A DNA stretch of 64,000 nt from Clonostachys chloroleuca (taxonomy: Eukaryota; Ascomycota; Sordariomycetes; Hypocreales; Bionectriaceae), in the NCBI GenBank assembly GCA_037952775.1, contig JBANAY010000003.1:28892001-28956000 (forward strand). Reading direction: 5' to 3'. Below the pieces are notes generated by a model that did no database searches, was not told where the DNA came from, and saw only the letters and a program-made list of their open reading frames with translations. A program made the position numbers and the translations under genes. Of the stretch, positions 48,238 through 58,887 are shown in pieces; position 1 is the stretch's first letter; the number at the start of each line of letters is the position of its first letter.

Positions 48238-48936
48238 GTTCTCTTTAGATATAAAATCTTGGTAACGTGGAGTGTTCTTATAAAGTAAGTTGTATACTTA
48301 TATCTATAACAGGAGATAAGAAATTGTCTAAAAGAGCGCTATAAGTATATATTTCAAGTATATTAATTCCCGCTTTAATAGTATATATAGTAGCGTTCTT
48401 CTACTTTTAGATCTATTTCTTTATTTTCTGAACAGTTAACTATTTTAGTTTAGTATAGTTATCTATCTATAGGATTAAGCTTAGACTAATATTATTAGTT
48501 ATTAGTAATTTATTAATACTATTTAGTTATTTATATTAATATAAAGCTTATTTTAATCTCTATATAACTAGACATTTAAATTTATATATTAGAACTCTTA
48601 TGATAAATAAAGTTAATAATATATTTAATTAGTATAATCTAATTATTATTCTAGAGATTAATATTATATAAACTCTAGTAACTCTATAGTTTAATAGTAT
48701 ATTTAATAAAAAGACTTTCTCTTAAAGTAGAGAAGAAAATTTTCAGTATTAAAATAAATAATATTTATATGTTGAATATAACTATAGGAAATATTTAATT
48801 AATAACTGGAGAGCTGCCTATCTAGCGAAGGCTAACCAAATTTAATCCTCCTCCTAATGCCAACCATTGGTACAAATTCCTAGACCATAAGTGCACATCT
48901 AGTTCTATTTAGTTATTACTAATACTTGACTCTGTA
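48238..48936. other. AT-rich stretch with Tc1/mariner fragment
   Basis: This is RIP-mutated DNA between the ene-reductase fragment and the dioxygenase gene. The part at 48385-48545 is a recognisable transposon fragment; the rest shows nothing I can assign. Confidence 0.5.
48385..48545 (-). mobile_element. RIP-mutated fragment of the 61.5-62.6 kb Tc1/mariner element
   Basis: It aligns with 62480-62640: the run CTTTTAGATCTATT is shared and the surrounding bases differ by C-to-T and G-to-A. It covers the N-terminal end of the transposase and the sequence outside it. Confidence 0.7.
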
Positions 48937-50457
48937 TTATTTAAGTAATGACTCGCGTCGAGATTTCGATGCCGGGTCAAGATATGGTACTTCGGCGATT
49001 GAAATAACTCTATTGCCCTGTCGCCTACCGCGAATGTCACTGTATTTCGTTAATACCCTTATCGTTTCAACCGTTGTAACTGACTTTGAGAAATTCAAGG
49101 GTAGAACTTACTAGGTTGCATTGTGAAGGGCGCAGCGACTAGTTGGAAAGCATTAATGTGTGCACCAGATCTAAGGAGAAAGTCCACTTACTTATCCCAA
49201 ATAGCCATATCATGTTGACGCCACTTCAAGCGGACTTGAAGGTCATGGTTTTCGGCAACAAGCTGATGAACTATTACACCACGAGTTAATGATAAGCTTT
49301 TTCTGCCAATCGACGCCGCCCACTTACAATACTTCTGTAATATATCACTTTCATGCTTTGTCACACCTTCAATGCCTGAAACGAGGTGAGGGGTCACGGC
49401 CCCGAAGAGGGACTTCCACCCTGTAACGGGGTTTGTACGGACCACGGGTCTGCACTGTTATTTTCTAATCCTTAACTTACCAAATAAGGGTGTGCTTACT
49501 GAAGAGTTCTCCAATCAGTACTCGTGTTGAAAGGGGATCCGCGCTCTCCTTGCAGTTGCTGTGAGAGATCTCGGCCGAAGATAGCGTTGTAATCGTCCTG
49601 TACAAATAAGGCGAATGTCCAGCATCAAGAAAATACCCTACATACCTGATGATGCCATTGCTTTAGCCCGTCTGCCATGTTCTTCATTGGCGACGAAAGC
49701 CGATCATAAGCCTCATATCCTGAGGCCCACAGAGTATCGCCCCCAACAGCGCCATCAGGCAAATAGTTCATTTTCAGAACTGAATAGTCGGCAGATGCTT
49801 TCTCCCAAGACATACTAGATAATTGGGTTATAAAGAAGGAACTATATATTGACAAGGATGCCTACTCACTCAGTGTGCCAGCCAAGACTGGCCAGAGGGG
49901 GCGGATATTGGAATCGTTCAGGATAAAAGTCGCGGTTTGCCTATAATCCTTCAGTCAGCATCAAAAAAAAACTACAAAGAAACCTAAGCGTACTTCAGAT
50001 GAGATTATAGTAACCTCATCATCAAGATTCTCGTTTTTATTGAGACCGTAACGATCGTTTCGCTTCACAGGATGTTTATGCAGCTATTAATCATTAGCCA
50101 AGCTCTATATCAACTCATGAATATTTATATTTACCGTGGAAGTGCTTGGCTTGCCAGTAAGCTCGCCAAGCCTTTGAGCCAACTTCTTCTGCTGCTCAAT
50201 ATCAATATCCTGGTTTCGCAGGAAGACCACGCATCGTTGGGACACTGAATCATTGTTATTATTAGACATCCGAAACCTAATATTTGCCCATGAAAGAAAA
50301 GCTTACCAATAATCGCCAAATCTCGAAGCTTTTCGTCATCATCGAGTATATCCACAACCTGAAGGTCCGGAAACTCCGTGCCAATGATAGGAGTATGCTC
50401 GATCCTGGCATAGCTGTCCAGAGAGCCAGAGTATTCAAGTGGTTCGCGTATAGCCAT
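48937..50457 (-). CDS. TauD/TfdA-family Fe(II)/2-oxoglutarate dioxygenase, paralogue 1
   Basis: Ten exons on the minus strand: 50307-50457, 50135-50244, 49994-50083, 49870-49940, 49646-49814, 49500-49597, 49328-49449, 49192-49270, 49112-49138 and 48937-49039. All introns are GT-AG, 48-72 bp. They join to 339 residues. The iron ligands are the H-x-D of GWHTD, whose Asp codon is completed by splicing (exons 4-5), and the distal His in NRCALHNATYD. GGDTLWASGYEAYDRLS and RTNPVTGWKSL are typical of fungal taurine/sulfonate dioxygenases (yeast Jlp1 class). The enzyme would hydroxylate a small anionic substrate, releasing sulfite if it is a sulfonate. It is divergent from the transporter; substrate unproven. 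Confidence 0.9.
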
Positions 50458-50611
50458 AATGTAGGCTAATATATCTAATCTTGTGATGTTATGATTCTAG
50501 ACCTAGACATCTAGATTGTTATATACTGTTCGTCGGAGAGTGTTAAAAACTGATGAAGGATTTTGACAATGAAACGAAAAATCCAATCCTAATCTATTGT
50601 GCGACTTCCAG

Positions 50612-50624
50612 TATTTATAATTGG
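50612..50624 (-). promoter_or_regulatory. TATA and CCAAT-like elements of dioxygenase 1
   Basis: On the minus strand CCAAT (50624-50620) is followed directly by TTATAAATA (TATA-like, 50619-50612), about 155 bp before the ATG at 50457. Position is plausible for a core promoter with a leader; function is inferred. Confidence 0.4.
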
Positions 50625-52022
50625 TCCAGTCTTTATGTCAGCGAATACGGAATCTCTTTCTCACAGTAGATTACACATCCAATTCATTAAAATGCACTCA
50701 TAATCTCCTCAGGCCCACAAGGTCGCAATTTATTTCCATTATCGGCCTTCTCCCGACACTGAATCTAAATCCCTGCTCACACGTGCCTTCTGGCAGCCTT
50801 AGTTTGGCTGAAACAAAGTGGTGTATTCTTGAAGATGGATCTTTGGTTCGCTGTTAGTTCAGGTCAGAACGTAGAGTTTCACAGGCGAAGTTTTGTCCGT
50901 GAAATCTTACCGTTCTAGGGCACATACCGAATTTCGTGACACATACTGTTAGAGAATGGTGAATCTATCAATCGACCCATAGCTGGTAAGGCTGGGTTCC
51001 ATATCCCATTTAGCCAGATTCGGTAATTTCTACGGTCGACGCCCGCCCCTAGTCAGGGATAGAAATTTACTTCTCTGAAGAGATACCCGGTACTTTATCA
51101 GATCGGTCTAGAAGTAGATTTGACACGACACATGTAACTCTCAACCTTATTTAAATCAAAATTCTATCAACTCATATATTTCTTAAATTTTGATTACGGT
51201 ATGGAAGGGAGCATATATATCTCTTTTCGATGGGATTTTAGCGGAAGTCTTGCAGTTTGGAATATATAGATTCTTATATCTATGTATTACAGTTATTGGA
51301 TTCAACGATCCTGTGATTGAGAGAAATTGTACGTTTTTCTTGTCTGGAAGGGTCTCTATCTGTAGCTATCTGCATTATATCTATTTACAGCTAGTACAGT
51401 TATATAACGCTTCTTGCTTATGTAACGAGGTTCGTTTCTACCAATTAAGCCTCGTCTCCTTAGTAGGAATCCTGAATTCCAGTTTTCAGACCCATATTAA
51501 TCTCCGAAATCTCCACGTTCCTGCTTTCAAAAAGTTGGAGAACTGAATCATGGAAACCCTTCTCGTATTACAAATGTAGCTGTTTAGAGTTTTCGGGTCA
51601 ATCCACATCAGTTATCATTTTAGATTACTAGAAACTCTACGAAGTAGAACCATTACAGGGACAACAGGGGAATGACGACCCCTGGTAGCTAGTCTACCAA
51701 TCATTTAGGCCAATTCAAGCATGTGCGTTATCGAACGCATCTAATAGCTGGCTAGAAGAACCAATCACATCCACATCCATACATTAGCCAGCCGACAGCC
51801 GAAGAAGTCCCACAGGTGATTGAGAAACATAAACACATCTTGCCCGCCGTAAGTAAAAAGGGACTGTCCCGCACTTATCGCCCAAAGAGGGAAATTTTAA
51901 CTACCTGGGGGTTTCCAGGAGCTGCGACATTGCTTTTTCTATCGTTGAGCTTTCTGGCTAATGGGAGACTTGCGATCACCCACGGTGTTAATATCAACAA
52001 TTCGTGTTTTAAATCAAATGGG
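50625..52022. other. Intergenic region between divergent genes
   Basis: The dioxygenase 1 promoter is on the left and the transporter promoter on the right. The open frame 51190-51546 has composition unlike its coding neighbours and no domain; I regard it as chance. The middle is moderately AT-rich but not RIP-like. Confidence 0.5.
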
Positions 52023-52030
52023 TATATAAA
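52023..52030 (+). promoter_or_regulatory. TATA box of the PHS transporter gene
   Basis: TATATAAA lies 86 bp before the proposed ATG at 52116, a normal spacing for a fungal core promoter plus leader. Confidence 0.5.
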
Positions 52031-52115
52031 GGATGCAAATAGTTGAAGAAAAGACGATCAGTTCAGTACCAACGCAGAAAATTCTACCTTGGTTCTCTCT
52101 TCGTGTTCTTACATC

Positions 52116-53854
52116 ATGGACCAAATGGACAGAGCTCCCACTCTCTTAGAGAAACTCAAGTTCTTTCTTATCGTCGGTGTTGGCTACTTTGCAAATGGGT
52201 ACACTTCTGTAACCATTGTATTAGGTACGGAAGAATACATCCCTTCCATGTTTTATATTAACCAGCTAGTAGGCGTATCCATGCTGGGGTATATCTACTT
52301 CGAAGATACGGGCAGCGCCGTCCCTACCGACCAATCTAGCACTATGAAAACAGGAACGTATATAGGCTTGATCGTTGGCCAGCTTGTCTTCGGTTATCTG
52401 GGTGATACATTTGGGCGTAACAGCGTATATGGTAAAGAGCTTATCTTTTTTATTCTGGGCAATATCATGTGTATCTTGATGCCCTGGAGAGGCTTTAGCC
52501 ATAGCGCTGTCGTAGGATGGATGACAACCTGGCGAGCGGTCATGGGGTTGGGTACTGGTGGAGGTAAGTTTTTGCTATAAATATTGCAAACTGGTCTAAC
52601 AATTTCTAGATATTCCAATCTCGGCTACATTGTCTGCGGAAAAATCCGGAACTAAAGGCCATGCACATATGTTTCTCTTGGTTTATTTCATTGGAGGAGT
52701 CGGCAATATCACAGCTTCTATTGTGTTGGTTATCTTGCTAGCCGCATTTAAGAAGTCCATCCAGGACAACGTTTACCATTTCAACTGGGTTTGGAGACTG
52801 CATCTGGGTCTAAGTAAGCATACAACCTAATCAAACATTTAACTTATTGCTAATAGAAACCAGTTCTCGTTCCTCTACTTTTAACTATTTATAGTCGATT
52901 TAAGATGAGAGAGACTATCGCCTTCCAGAAATGTCTGTTCCTCTAAGATCTCTTTACATCATTATCACTAATATAAAAAAATATAGATGTTGGCAAAAAT
53001 CAAAACGAGAATTCGGCCCTCCCAGCAAAGCCGAGTCTAAGGAGCCAGTTCCAGACCTTCATTGTTTTTTTCAAGGACCCACGACATGCGAAAACGCTAT
53101 TTGCGGCTACACTCTTCTGGTTTCTACAGTACGTTCTTTGAATACCTTATGATCAATACGGAATACTGAAAACTATAGTGATATCGCCAGCCAGGGTATA
53201 TCTTTGAATCAAGATATAGTTTTACATAGAATCGGCTTTGGGAAAGGAGAAACACAATACGTGACCATGTGGAATACCGCCGTTGGCAATTGCATTGTCT
53301 ACTGTGCGGGCTACCTTCCAGGACTCTTCATCGGCACTCACATTCTGCCCTATGTCATTGGCCGCAGGGCTCATTTATTTTACAGTGCATCCCTACTCGC
53401 CGTTATATACGCCGTTTGGGCCGGTGTATCAAATATTGCAAACACTGGCACCTTGATGTCTCTTTTCGTCCTAGCTCAAGCAGTTATGGATTCGGGTCCG
53501 GCCCTGGTGGAATATGCTTTTCTGGAGTTGTTTCCAACGCGCGTTCGAGCTACAGCATTTGGGATTGCATCATCGAGTGGAAGACTTGCTTCTATAATTG
53601 CGGTATTTGGCTTTACGAAGTTGGAGAACGCTATTGGTCTGGGCGGTATCCTAGGCTTTTTCGCCGGTATCATGGCCCTAGCCGCTCTATGTGTCGGTTG
53701 GATCCCAGAAACAAGGAACTGCACGATCGATGATATTGAGAAAGACTTCCTATATAGACCGGAGCTGAGGGACAACTCGGGTGAGCAGAATAAAGAGGGC
53801 CGTGGGAGCGATAAGCCTGTCGCAACCGTTGTTACGGAGGAAATCCAGGCCTAA
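52116..53854 (+). CDS. MFS transporter of the PHS (phosphate:H+ symporter) family
   Basis: Six exons: 52116-52224, 52270-52563, 52610-52813, 52864-52932, 52987-53128 and 53179-53854, joining in frame to 497 residues. Helix 1 is FFLIVGVGYFANGYTSVTIV. The loop-2/3 signature is GQLVFGYLGDTFGRNSVYGKE, with the D-x-x-G-R of MFS proteins. After the first half comes GGDIPISATLSAEK, as in PHS members. The second half has SLNQDIVLHRIGFGKGET and ELFPTRVRATAFGIASSSGR, ending VGWIPETRNCTIDDIEKDFL. PHS proteins import phosphate or glycerophosphodiesters with protons at the plasma membrane. Stops at TAA/TAG inside apparent frames fall in the introns. An in-frame upstream ATG (52089) is possible. It lies between the two dioxygenase paralogues. 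Confidence 0.88.
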
Positions 53855-54868
53855 TCTTGAACCCTAATGGTAGAGAAATTAAGTTTGTTAGCAAGACTAC
53901 AGTAGTAGTATATAGGGATTGGGAGAAACCCGTAGAAAGCAAAAATACAATCATGGGCTCTCTCGTCCAAGATTGGCCCTGTTTACCTTACCTTAACCTT
54001 TGTTGTATAGCAAGCTCAGCCTCCGTGATTCATTACGAAGAAAGCTATGCATTCCTAGGATAGCTGAGCTAACCCAATGGCCTGGATTTCGGATGAGGCC
54101 TAGTGCTTTTAGAATTACAGAATTACCAATTTCTGCAACATGCCGCAAACGAAGGAGCTTTACAAGGCTATTGAAATTCTGTACTAAGAGTACCCATTGT
54201 GGTATGTGGGGCCATTAGAGATCCATCTGCAATTACTAGTTATGGAAATAAGCAAATGGGAAGGGGCCGCTGTTGAATGCCCTTATATGATCTCCAAACA
54301 AATCTCTGGTAAAAGTGTTTGGAATAAGCCTATCATATAGCCTCCAAAATGTGCTACCGTAAGACCATTAGCAATAGAATTTTTCGATGAAACATTGTTC
54401 GGAGAACAAAGCTTTTGCCAAAATCCCCGTTATTCGTGTACAGTGGGGGTTAGAAAGTTCTCATCCAACGCGACATTGGCACGAGCAAGGGGCTTTCCTA
54501 ATTAAGTAAATTATCAGCGCCGCTTAAAAGGCCGCGCTATAGACACCCTATAATGGCGCCCCTAAAGAGACTGATATAGTGGAGGACTAAGTTCTTTCAG
54601 CACACAGCCGAACTAATTTATAGTGCATCAACCACTAGAAATATTTTAAAGCAGCATCAAAACACTTAACGCGATAGAAGTCCTGTTGGATCAGAACTTT
54701 ATGACCCCCACTGTATGTTCGTACGTTTACGGAGGACACGTGCAAAATGACAGCAAGTTCTACTACCGTGGGTTCCACCGTCGAACTGGTTCCACGATTG
54801 GTACCGAGATTAAAAGCCTCAAGAAACGATTAATGGGTGAGCGTGGGCAGGTGAAGCCGATTTTTCCT
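53855..54868. other. Intergenic region
   Basis: No recognisable gene. A TATATAA at 54869-54875, about 140 bp before the phosphatase ATG, could be its core promoter. Confidence 0.5.
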
Positions 54869-54875
54869 ATATAAC
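54869..54875 (+). promoter_or_regulatory. Possible TATA box of the phosphatase gene
   Basis: TATATAA lies 141 bp before the ATG at 55016. The assignment is by position only. Confidence 0.35.
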
Positions 54876-55015
54876 TATGCGTAACCACCTAATCCCTCAG
54901 ATTAGTTCTTAAAGAACAGTGCCGAATAGTCTGCGGTGCACGCAACGCAGCCAAGCACATGCTAACCTTTCCTCTACCTTAACCGTGCCCAACCTCTACG
55001 AGAAGACAGCCAGCT

Positions 55016-55925
55016 ATGTCGCCCACCCCGCTTCCCTTACCCTTCATCAGGATACCAGATGTATCCAACTTTCGCAGTGTAACGGTACCTGGAATACGCC
55101 CGCAGCTGCTGTTCCGCTCGGCACAACTATCGCAAATATCGTCCGCGGGGGCTACCATTATCCAAGATTTGGGAATCAAAACCATCTACGATCTACGTAC
55201 TAGCCACCAATTCGGACTGGACACTGGATTGGACAGTGCTATCGAAGGGCACGGTATCCGTCGCTTCTTAGTCCCTGTTTACTCGGAAGAGACATGTCCT
55301 CCCAAGATCCTTGAGGAACTAGCGGTCATAAGTCATGCATCAACGAGAGAAGTATATATTGCTTGAATCATCAGCTTTGAACTACGAGAACTGATATTGT
55401 ATCTGCTATAATTTCTAGACCAGGACAAGATCACATAGTATCTATTTGATGTATGCGCCTAAGGCCTACGGCCTAGTTCTTAAGCATCTCGCGACTGAGA
55501 ACAAACTCACACCACTGCTTGTTCATTGCAGGGGAGGCGAGGGCCGGACAGGCTTGTTGATTGCGATTATTCTCGCCCTTTGTGGCGTTCCCAGGGATCT
55601 AATCGCCCTCGAGTATAGTCTAACTCATGCTGACCTGTCGAGCATCGGGACAGAGAGTGCTGAATGCGTACTTGGCCCTCTCGGATGGGATGTTGACTTA
55701 GAAGCAAAAGCAAAATCCTTGAGCTTTATGTAAGTGGCATAATTCAGCAAAAAGCTCAAGCAGTGCATTAATTAATGAGCAATACTGTACAGACATGAGA
55801 GCATCGACATAGTTTTTGAGATCATGGATACTACGTATGGAGGCATTACAGGCTATGTCAAGAATTATTGTGGACTTTCAGATGAGGAGATTGAGATGAT
55901 TCGTAAGAACCTAACTATGAACTAG
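55016..55925 (+). CDS. Small HCx5R protein/lipid tyrosine phosphatase (Y_phosphatase3-like)
   Basis: Three exons, 55016-55351, 55419-55729 and 55793-55925, join to 259 residues. The start PLPFIRIPDVSNFRSV and the next LLFRSAQLSQISSAG are typical of the family named for mycobacterial PtpB and its fungal relatives (I.V.NFRD.G, then FRS..L). IKTIYDLRTSHQ follows. The active-site loop is LVHCRGGEGRTGLL: Cys and Arg of HCx5R are present, but the common HC.AGKDRTG is here HCRGGEGRTG. The C-terminal helices end in KNYCGLSDEEIEMIRKNL, as usual. The protein would dephosphorylate phosphotyrosine or phosphoinositides in the cytosol. It is downstream of the transporter and upstream of dioxygenase 2, all on the plus strand. 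Confidence 0.88.
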
Positions 55926-56357
55926 CTCACAGCACAATCACTTGGTAGCTCGTTGGATCGGTTTTTCAATTGGAAATTTTTGCGGTGGTGCGCGGAAGAA
56001 ATAATTCAAAAGCCTTCCCGACTTTGTCTAGAGCAACTACGTCCAAGTTTTCAAATCCCTACCCGCAATAACTACTCATTCAGGCAATGGTAAGGGGGAG
56101 GCGCCATTACGACAAGGCCTTAGCCGTATCCACTTGCGGGGAAAGTGTCACAGGAGCGGACCAGTGCCGCCTGTGTTTCTCTATTGGGATGCCACCAAGT
56201 GTAACGCGAGGGGTATTACCAAACAGGTCGGATCAGCCTAACCTGATACGATCTCTTTAGGCCAGTCCCCGCTACGAAGGCTCGGGAGTAAAGCTAATGA
56301 TGCGTGAAGTTGGATAGTCATCTTAAGTTGAGCTCAAGCAACAACATGGGCTGAATT
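55926..56357. other. Intergenic region, promoter of dioxygenase 2
   Basis: The GC-balanced 430 bp carries no gene. The TATA box for the next gene lies at its right end. Confidence 0.5.
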
Positions 56358-56365
56358 TATATAAA
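56358..56365 (+). promoter_or_regulatory. TATA box of dioxygenase 2
   Basis: TATATAAA lies 118 bp before the ATG at 56476. The in-frame ATG at 56395 is only 30 bp downstream, about where transcription should begin, so the later ATG is favoured as the start. Confidence 0.5.
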
Positions 56366-56475
56366 TCCCACAAATATCTCAGCCATCTTTAGCCATGATT
56401 TTCCGCCCGACCACTAAAATATCGAGGACAGGGAACACTGTATATCTCTATACTAATGAGGTAGGAGTCGATACG

Positions 56476-58035
56476 ATGAGAAAATCAATTCAGGGCAAAC
56501 TCAAACGCGAGCCATTGGAATACTCTGGTTCCTTGGACGAATTTATAAGTTTTGAGGTTACACCTCTGCTTGGAACAGAGTTCTCAGAGCTCCAGGTCGC
56601 CAGCATCCTTGGTGATGACAATAAACTTCGGGATCTAGCCATTTTAGGTGAGTCTGGTCTATCATGCACATTACCGTTTGTCTCACTGAAAATGTAGCGT
56701 CGCGACGAGGAGTTCTTTTCTTTCGTAATCAAGAGCTCTCTATTCCGCAGCAGAAGATTCTAGTCCAGAAGATGGGCGAGTTGACCGGCAAGCCGAGCAC
56801 GTCAAAGGTGTGTCCCACATGGCCAATGGATACCAGATGCAATTTTCATAATATGTCCACAGTTAAGCAAGCATGCTTTATATACGAAAGGGATGGTAGC
56901 TCATCTCGAGGAAGCTGGTGAATTTGATCCGGAAGTGGTAGAAATTTGGTCCCAGGTAATGAGATCTTTCTTCCAAAAAGGTTCCTCATTCCCGACAGCC
57001 GAAATCTAAAACGAGTGATCGTAGGTCGAACGCAAGAACTATCCTCAGAGATATACGAACCCACGACCGTTCGCTAGCGGCGGTTGGCATGTAGAGTGAG
57101 TAACCTCGTTTGCGCCTCAGGAACCTTCCAATTTAACACACTCAGTCTTGGGTATGAGAAAATACCTGGGGACTATTCATCCCTCTATTTAACTAAAGCT
57201 CCAAAAGATGGAGACAAGTATGACTGTGGAGGCGACACTCTCTGGGTCTCTGGATATGAACTCTACGACCAACTATCGCCTCCTATGAAGAAGATGGTTG
57301 ATGGTTTGGACGCGGTCCATAGTCGGGTTAGTCCTCGCTCCTGGGGCTATGAACCGACGCTAACCCTTTCTCATAGACCGTGAAGTTTCAGAAGCTAGCA
57401 CAGGAACTTGGCTTCGAATTGAATACAGACCGCGGGGCACCCGAGAACAGGGGTATCGACCTCGAGAGTTCTCAGTAAAGTAGACCTCCGACTTTTATTT
57501 CCCCATACGATAGCTGATATTTGAATAGCCCTCTAGTTCGTACAAATCCAGTCACGGGATGGAAATCACTCTACGGTGCCTCAGCTTCGCGTCCGGAAGA
57601 ATGGATTGAAGGCGTAACCAAGGCTGAATGTGAAATGTTGAGGGACTATTGTGAGGCCATTTTCCTTTCACGTCTATCCCGAGCGAGATAGCTAACCAAC
57701 ACATAACAGTCCACCAGCTTAAAGTGGAAAATTACGATCTTCAGGCTCGTTTCAAATGGAATGAAAATGACCTAGCGGTCTGGGATAAGTAAGCCACTCC
57801 ATTGACGAGGAGGAACCTGGAGCAAAATCTAACTTTGAATACTAGTCGGGCCACTCTCCACACAGCTACGTTGTAAGATGAAACCCCTATTTCACCTAGA
57901 AGCAAACTAACACGGCAAAGTGACTATGAAGGCGATCGGAGAGTGCGTCTAATTGTGTCTCTTGGGGAGAAACCGTACCAAGACCCGGCGTCCAAATCGC
58001 GACTGGATACATTGGCCGCAGAAGGAAGGCAGTAG
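56476..58035 (+). CDS. TauD/TfdA-family Fe(II)/2-oxoglutarate dioxygenase, paralogue 2
   Basis: Ten exons: 56476-56647, 56698-56807, 56863-56955, 57025-57095, 57146-57326, 57377-57474, 57529-57650, 57710-57788, 57846-57872 and 57921-58035, all with GT-AG introns, joining to 355 residues. The start REPLEYSGSLDEFISFEVTP matches paralogue 1. The iron site is GWHVD, its Asp completed by splicing, and the distal His in NRATLHTATFD. GGDTLWVSGYELYDQLSPPM and VRTNPVTGWKSLYGA are also shared. The C-terminal SLGEKPYQDPASKSR has the 2-oxoglutarate-binding Arg region. Six of ten exons (2, 4, 6, 7, 8, 9) have exactly the same length as in paralogue 1. The apparent TAA after HTATL lies in intron 9. Substrate as for paralogue 1: unproven, sulfonate-like by family. 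Confidence 0.9.
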
Positions 58036-58887
58036 TCACGAATTTGATTATGTTTTCAAGACAATATATCCTATGCTCTAAGATAGATCCCACCACGAGT
58101 TACAAGGGGGCGTGAATATATTTATATCGAAGACAGCGGTAGGTATACCATGCATCTTGTTGCCGAAAGACCTGCTTTACGTTGTGATCTATGGGTCTGA
58201 TGTTTTTCAATGCTGTGCTCGTTATAATGAGAAGGCCGCGTTCTCCGAGACCGGCTGCGGGGTGGTTTAAAAGGGAGCGTTATTTTTCATAAGTTCGTAG
58301 TTTTAACAACAACCTTCTTCTTCCTTTATGATTTTTACTGATTCGTGTGTTGACTTATTGAGCTACAATGACTCCGTAGAGACATTTCGTTTATCGCGAT
58401 CATTTGATCGATCAATCGAATATCTATCTACAAACACCTAAACTAAACCCAAACAGTGTTGTGGCCCGATATCCAAGAAAATGACGATGACCCGTATGAT
58501 CACTTGAGGCATCACGACCTTGGTGTCTTGGTATTTTGCGGTAGCTACCCGGAACCACTGTACTACTCAATAACATTCTTGTCTACGCGCTTCTCTACCA
58601 AGTGTATCAGCTAGGCCACTTTTTTGCATCGGTCCTGTTATTCTATTGTTCCTTTCTCTTTATAGCACTTCTTTATAAACATTATCCGGATGGTTATTGT
58701 CCTGGAGACGTAGCCCCGCAAAGCTAATACTAATTCAAGTAATGTGCTAGGTATTTACATTCTGATTATATTTTTTGGTTATGTCTAAAGAATTTGTCTT
58801 TGGCCTAGAGTGATGTCTCGACGGCGATCGACGCCTCCGACCAGACAGAGTATCGGTCCATCACTTCGCTCCATCGACTGACATGCT
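58036..58887. other. Intergenic region between convergent genes
   Basis: No gene. The 44 bp at 58517-58560 resemble 15680-15722. The rest is AT-leaning, with nothing else I can assign. Confidence 0.5.

Noticed and set aside
51190..51546. 118-codon open frame between dioxygenase 1 and the transporter
   Set aside because: It has no family signature, a composition unlike the verified exons, and lies in a probable shared promoter region.
52930..52990. In-frame stops in the PHS transporter
   Set aside because: The stretch is a 54-bp GT-AG intron; the joined frame matches the family on both sides.
57870..57880. Nonsense TAA near the end of dioxygenase 2
   Set aside because: It falls in intron 9 (57873-57920); splicing restores TATFDYEGDR and the normal C-terminus.
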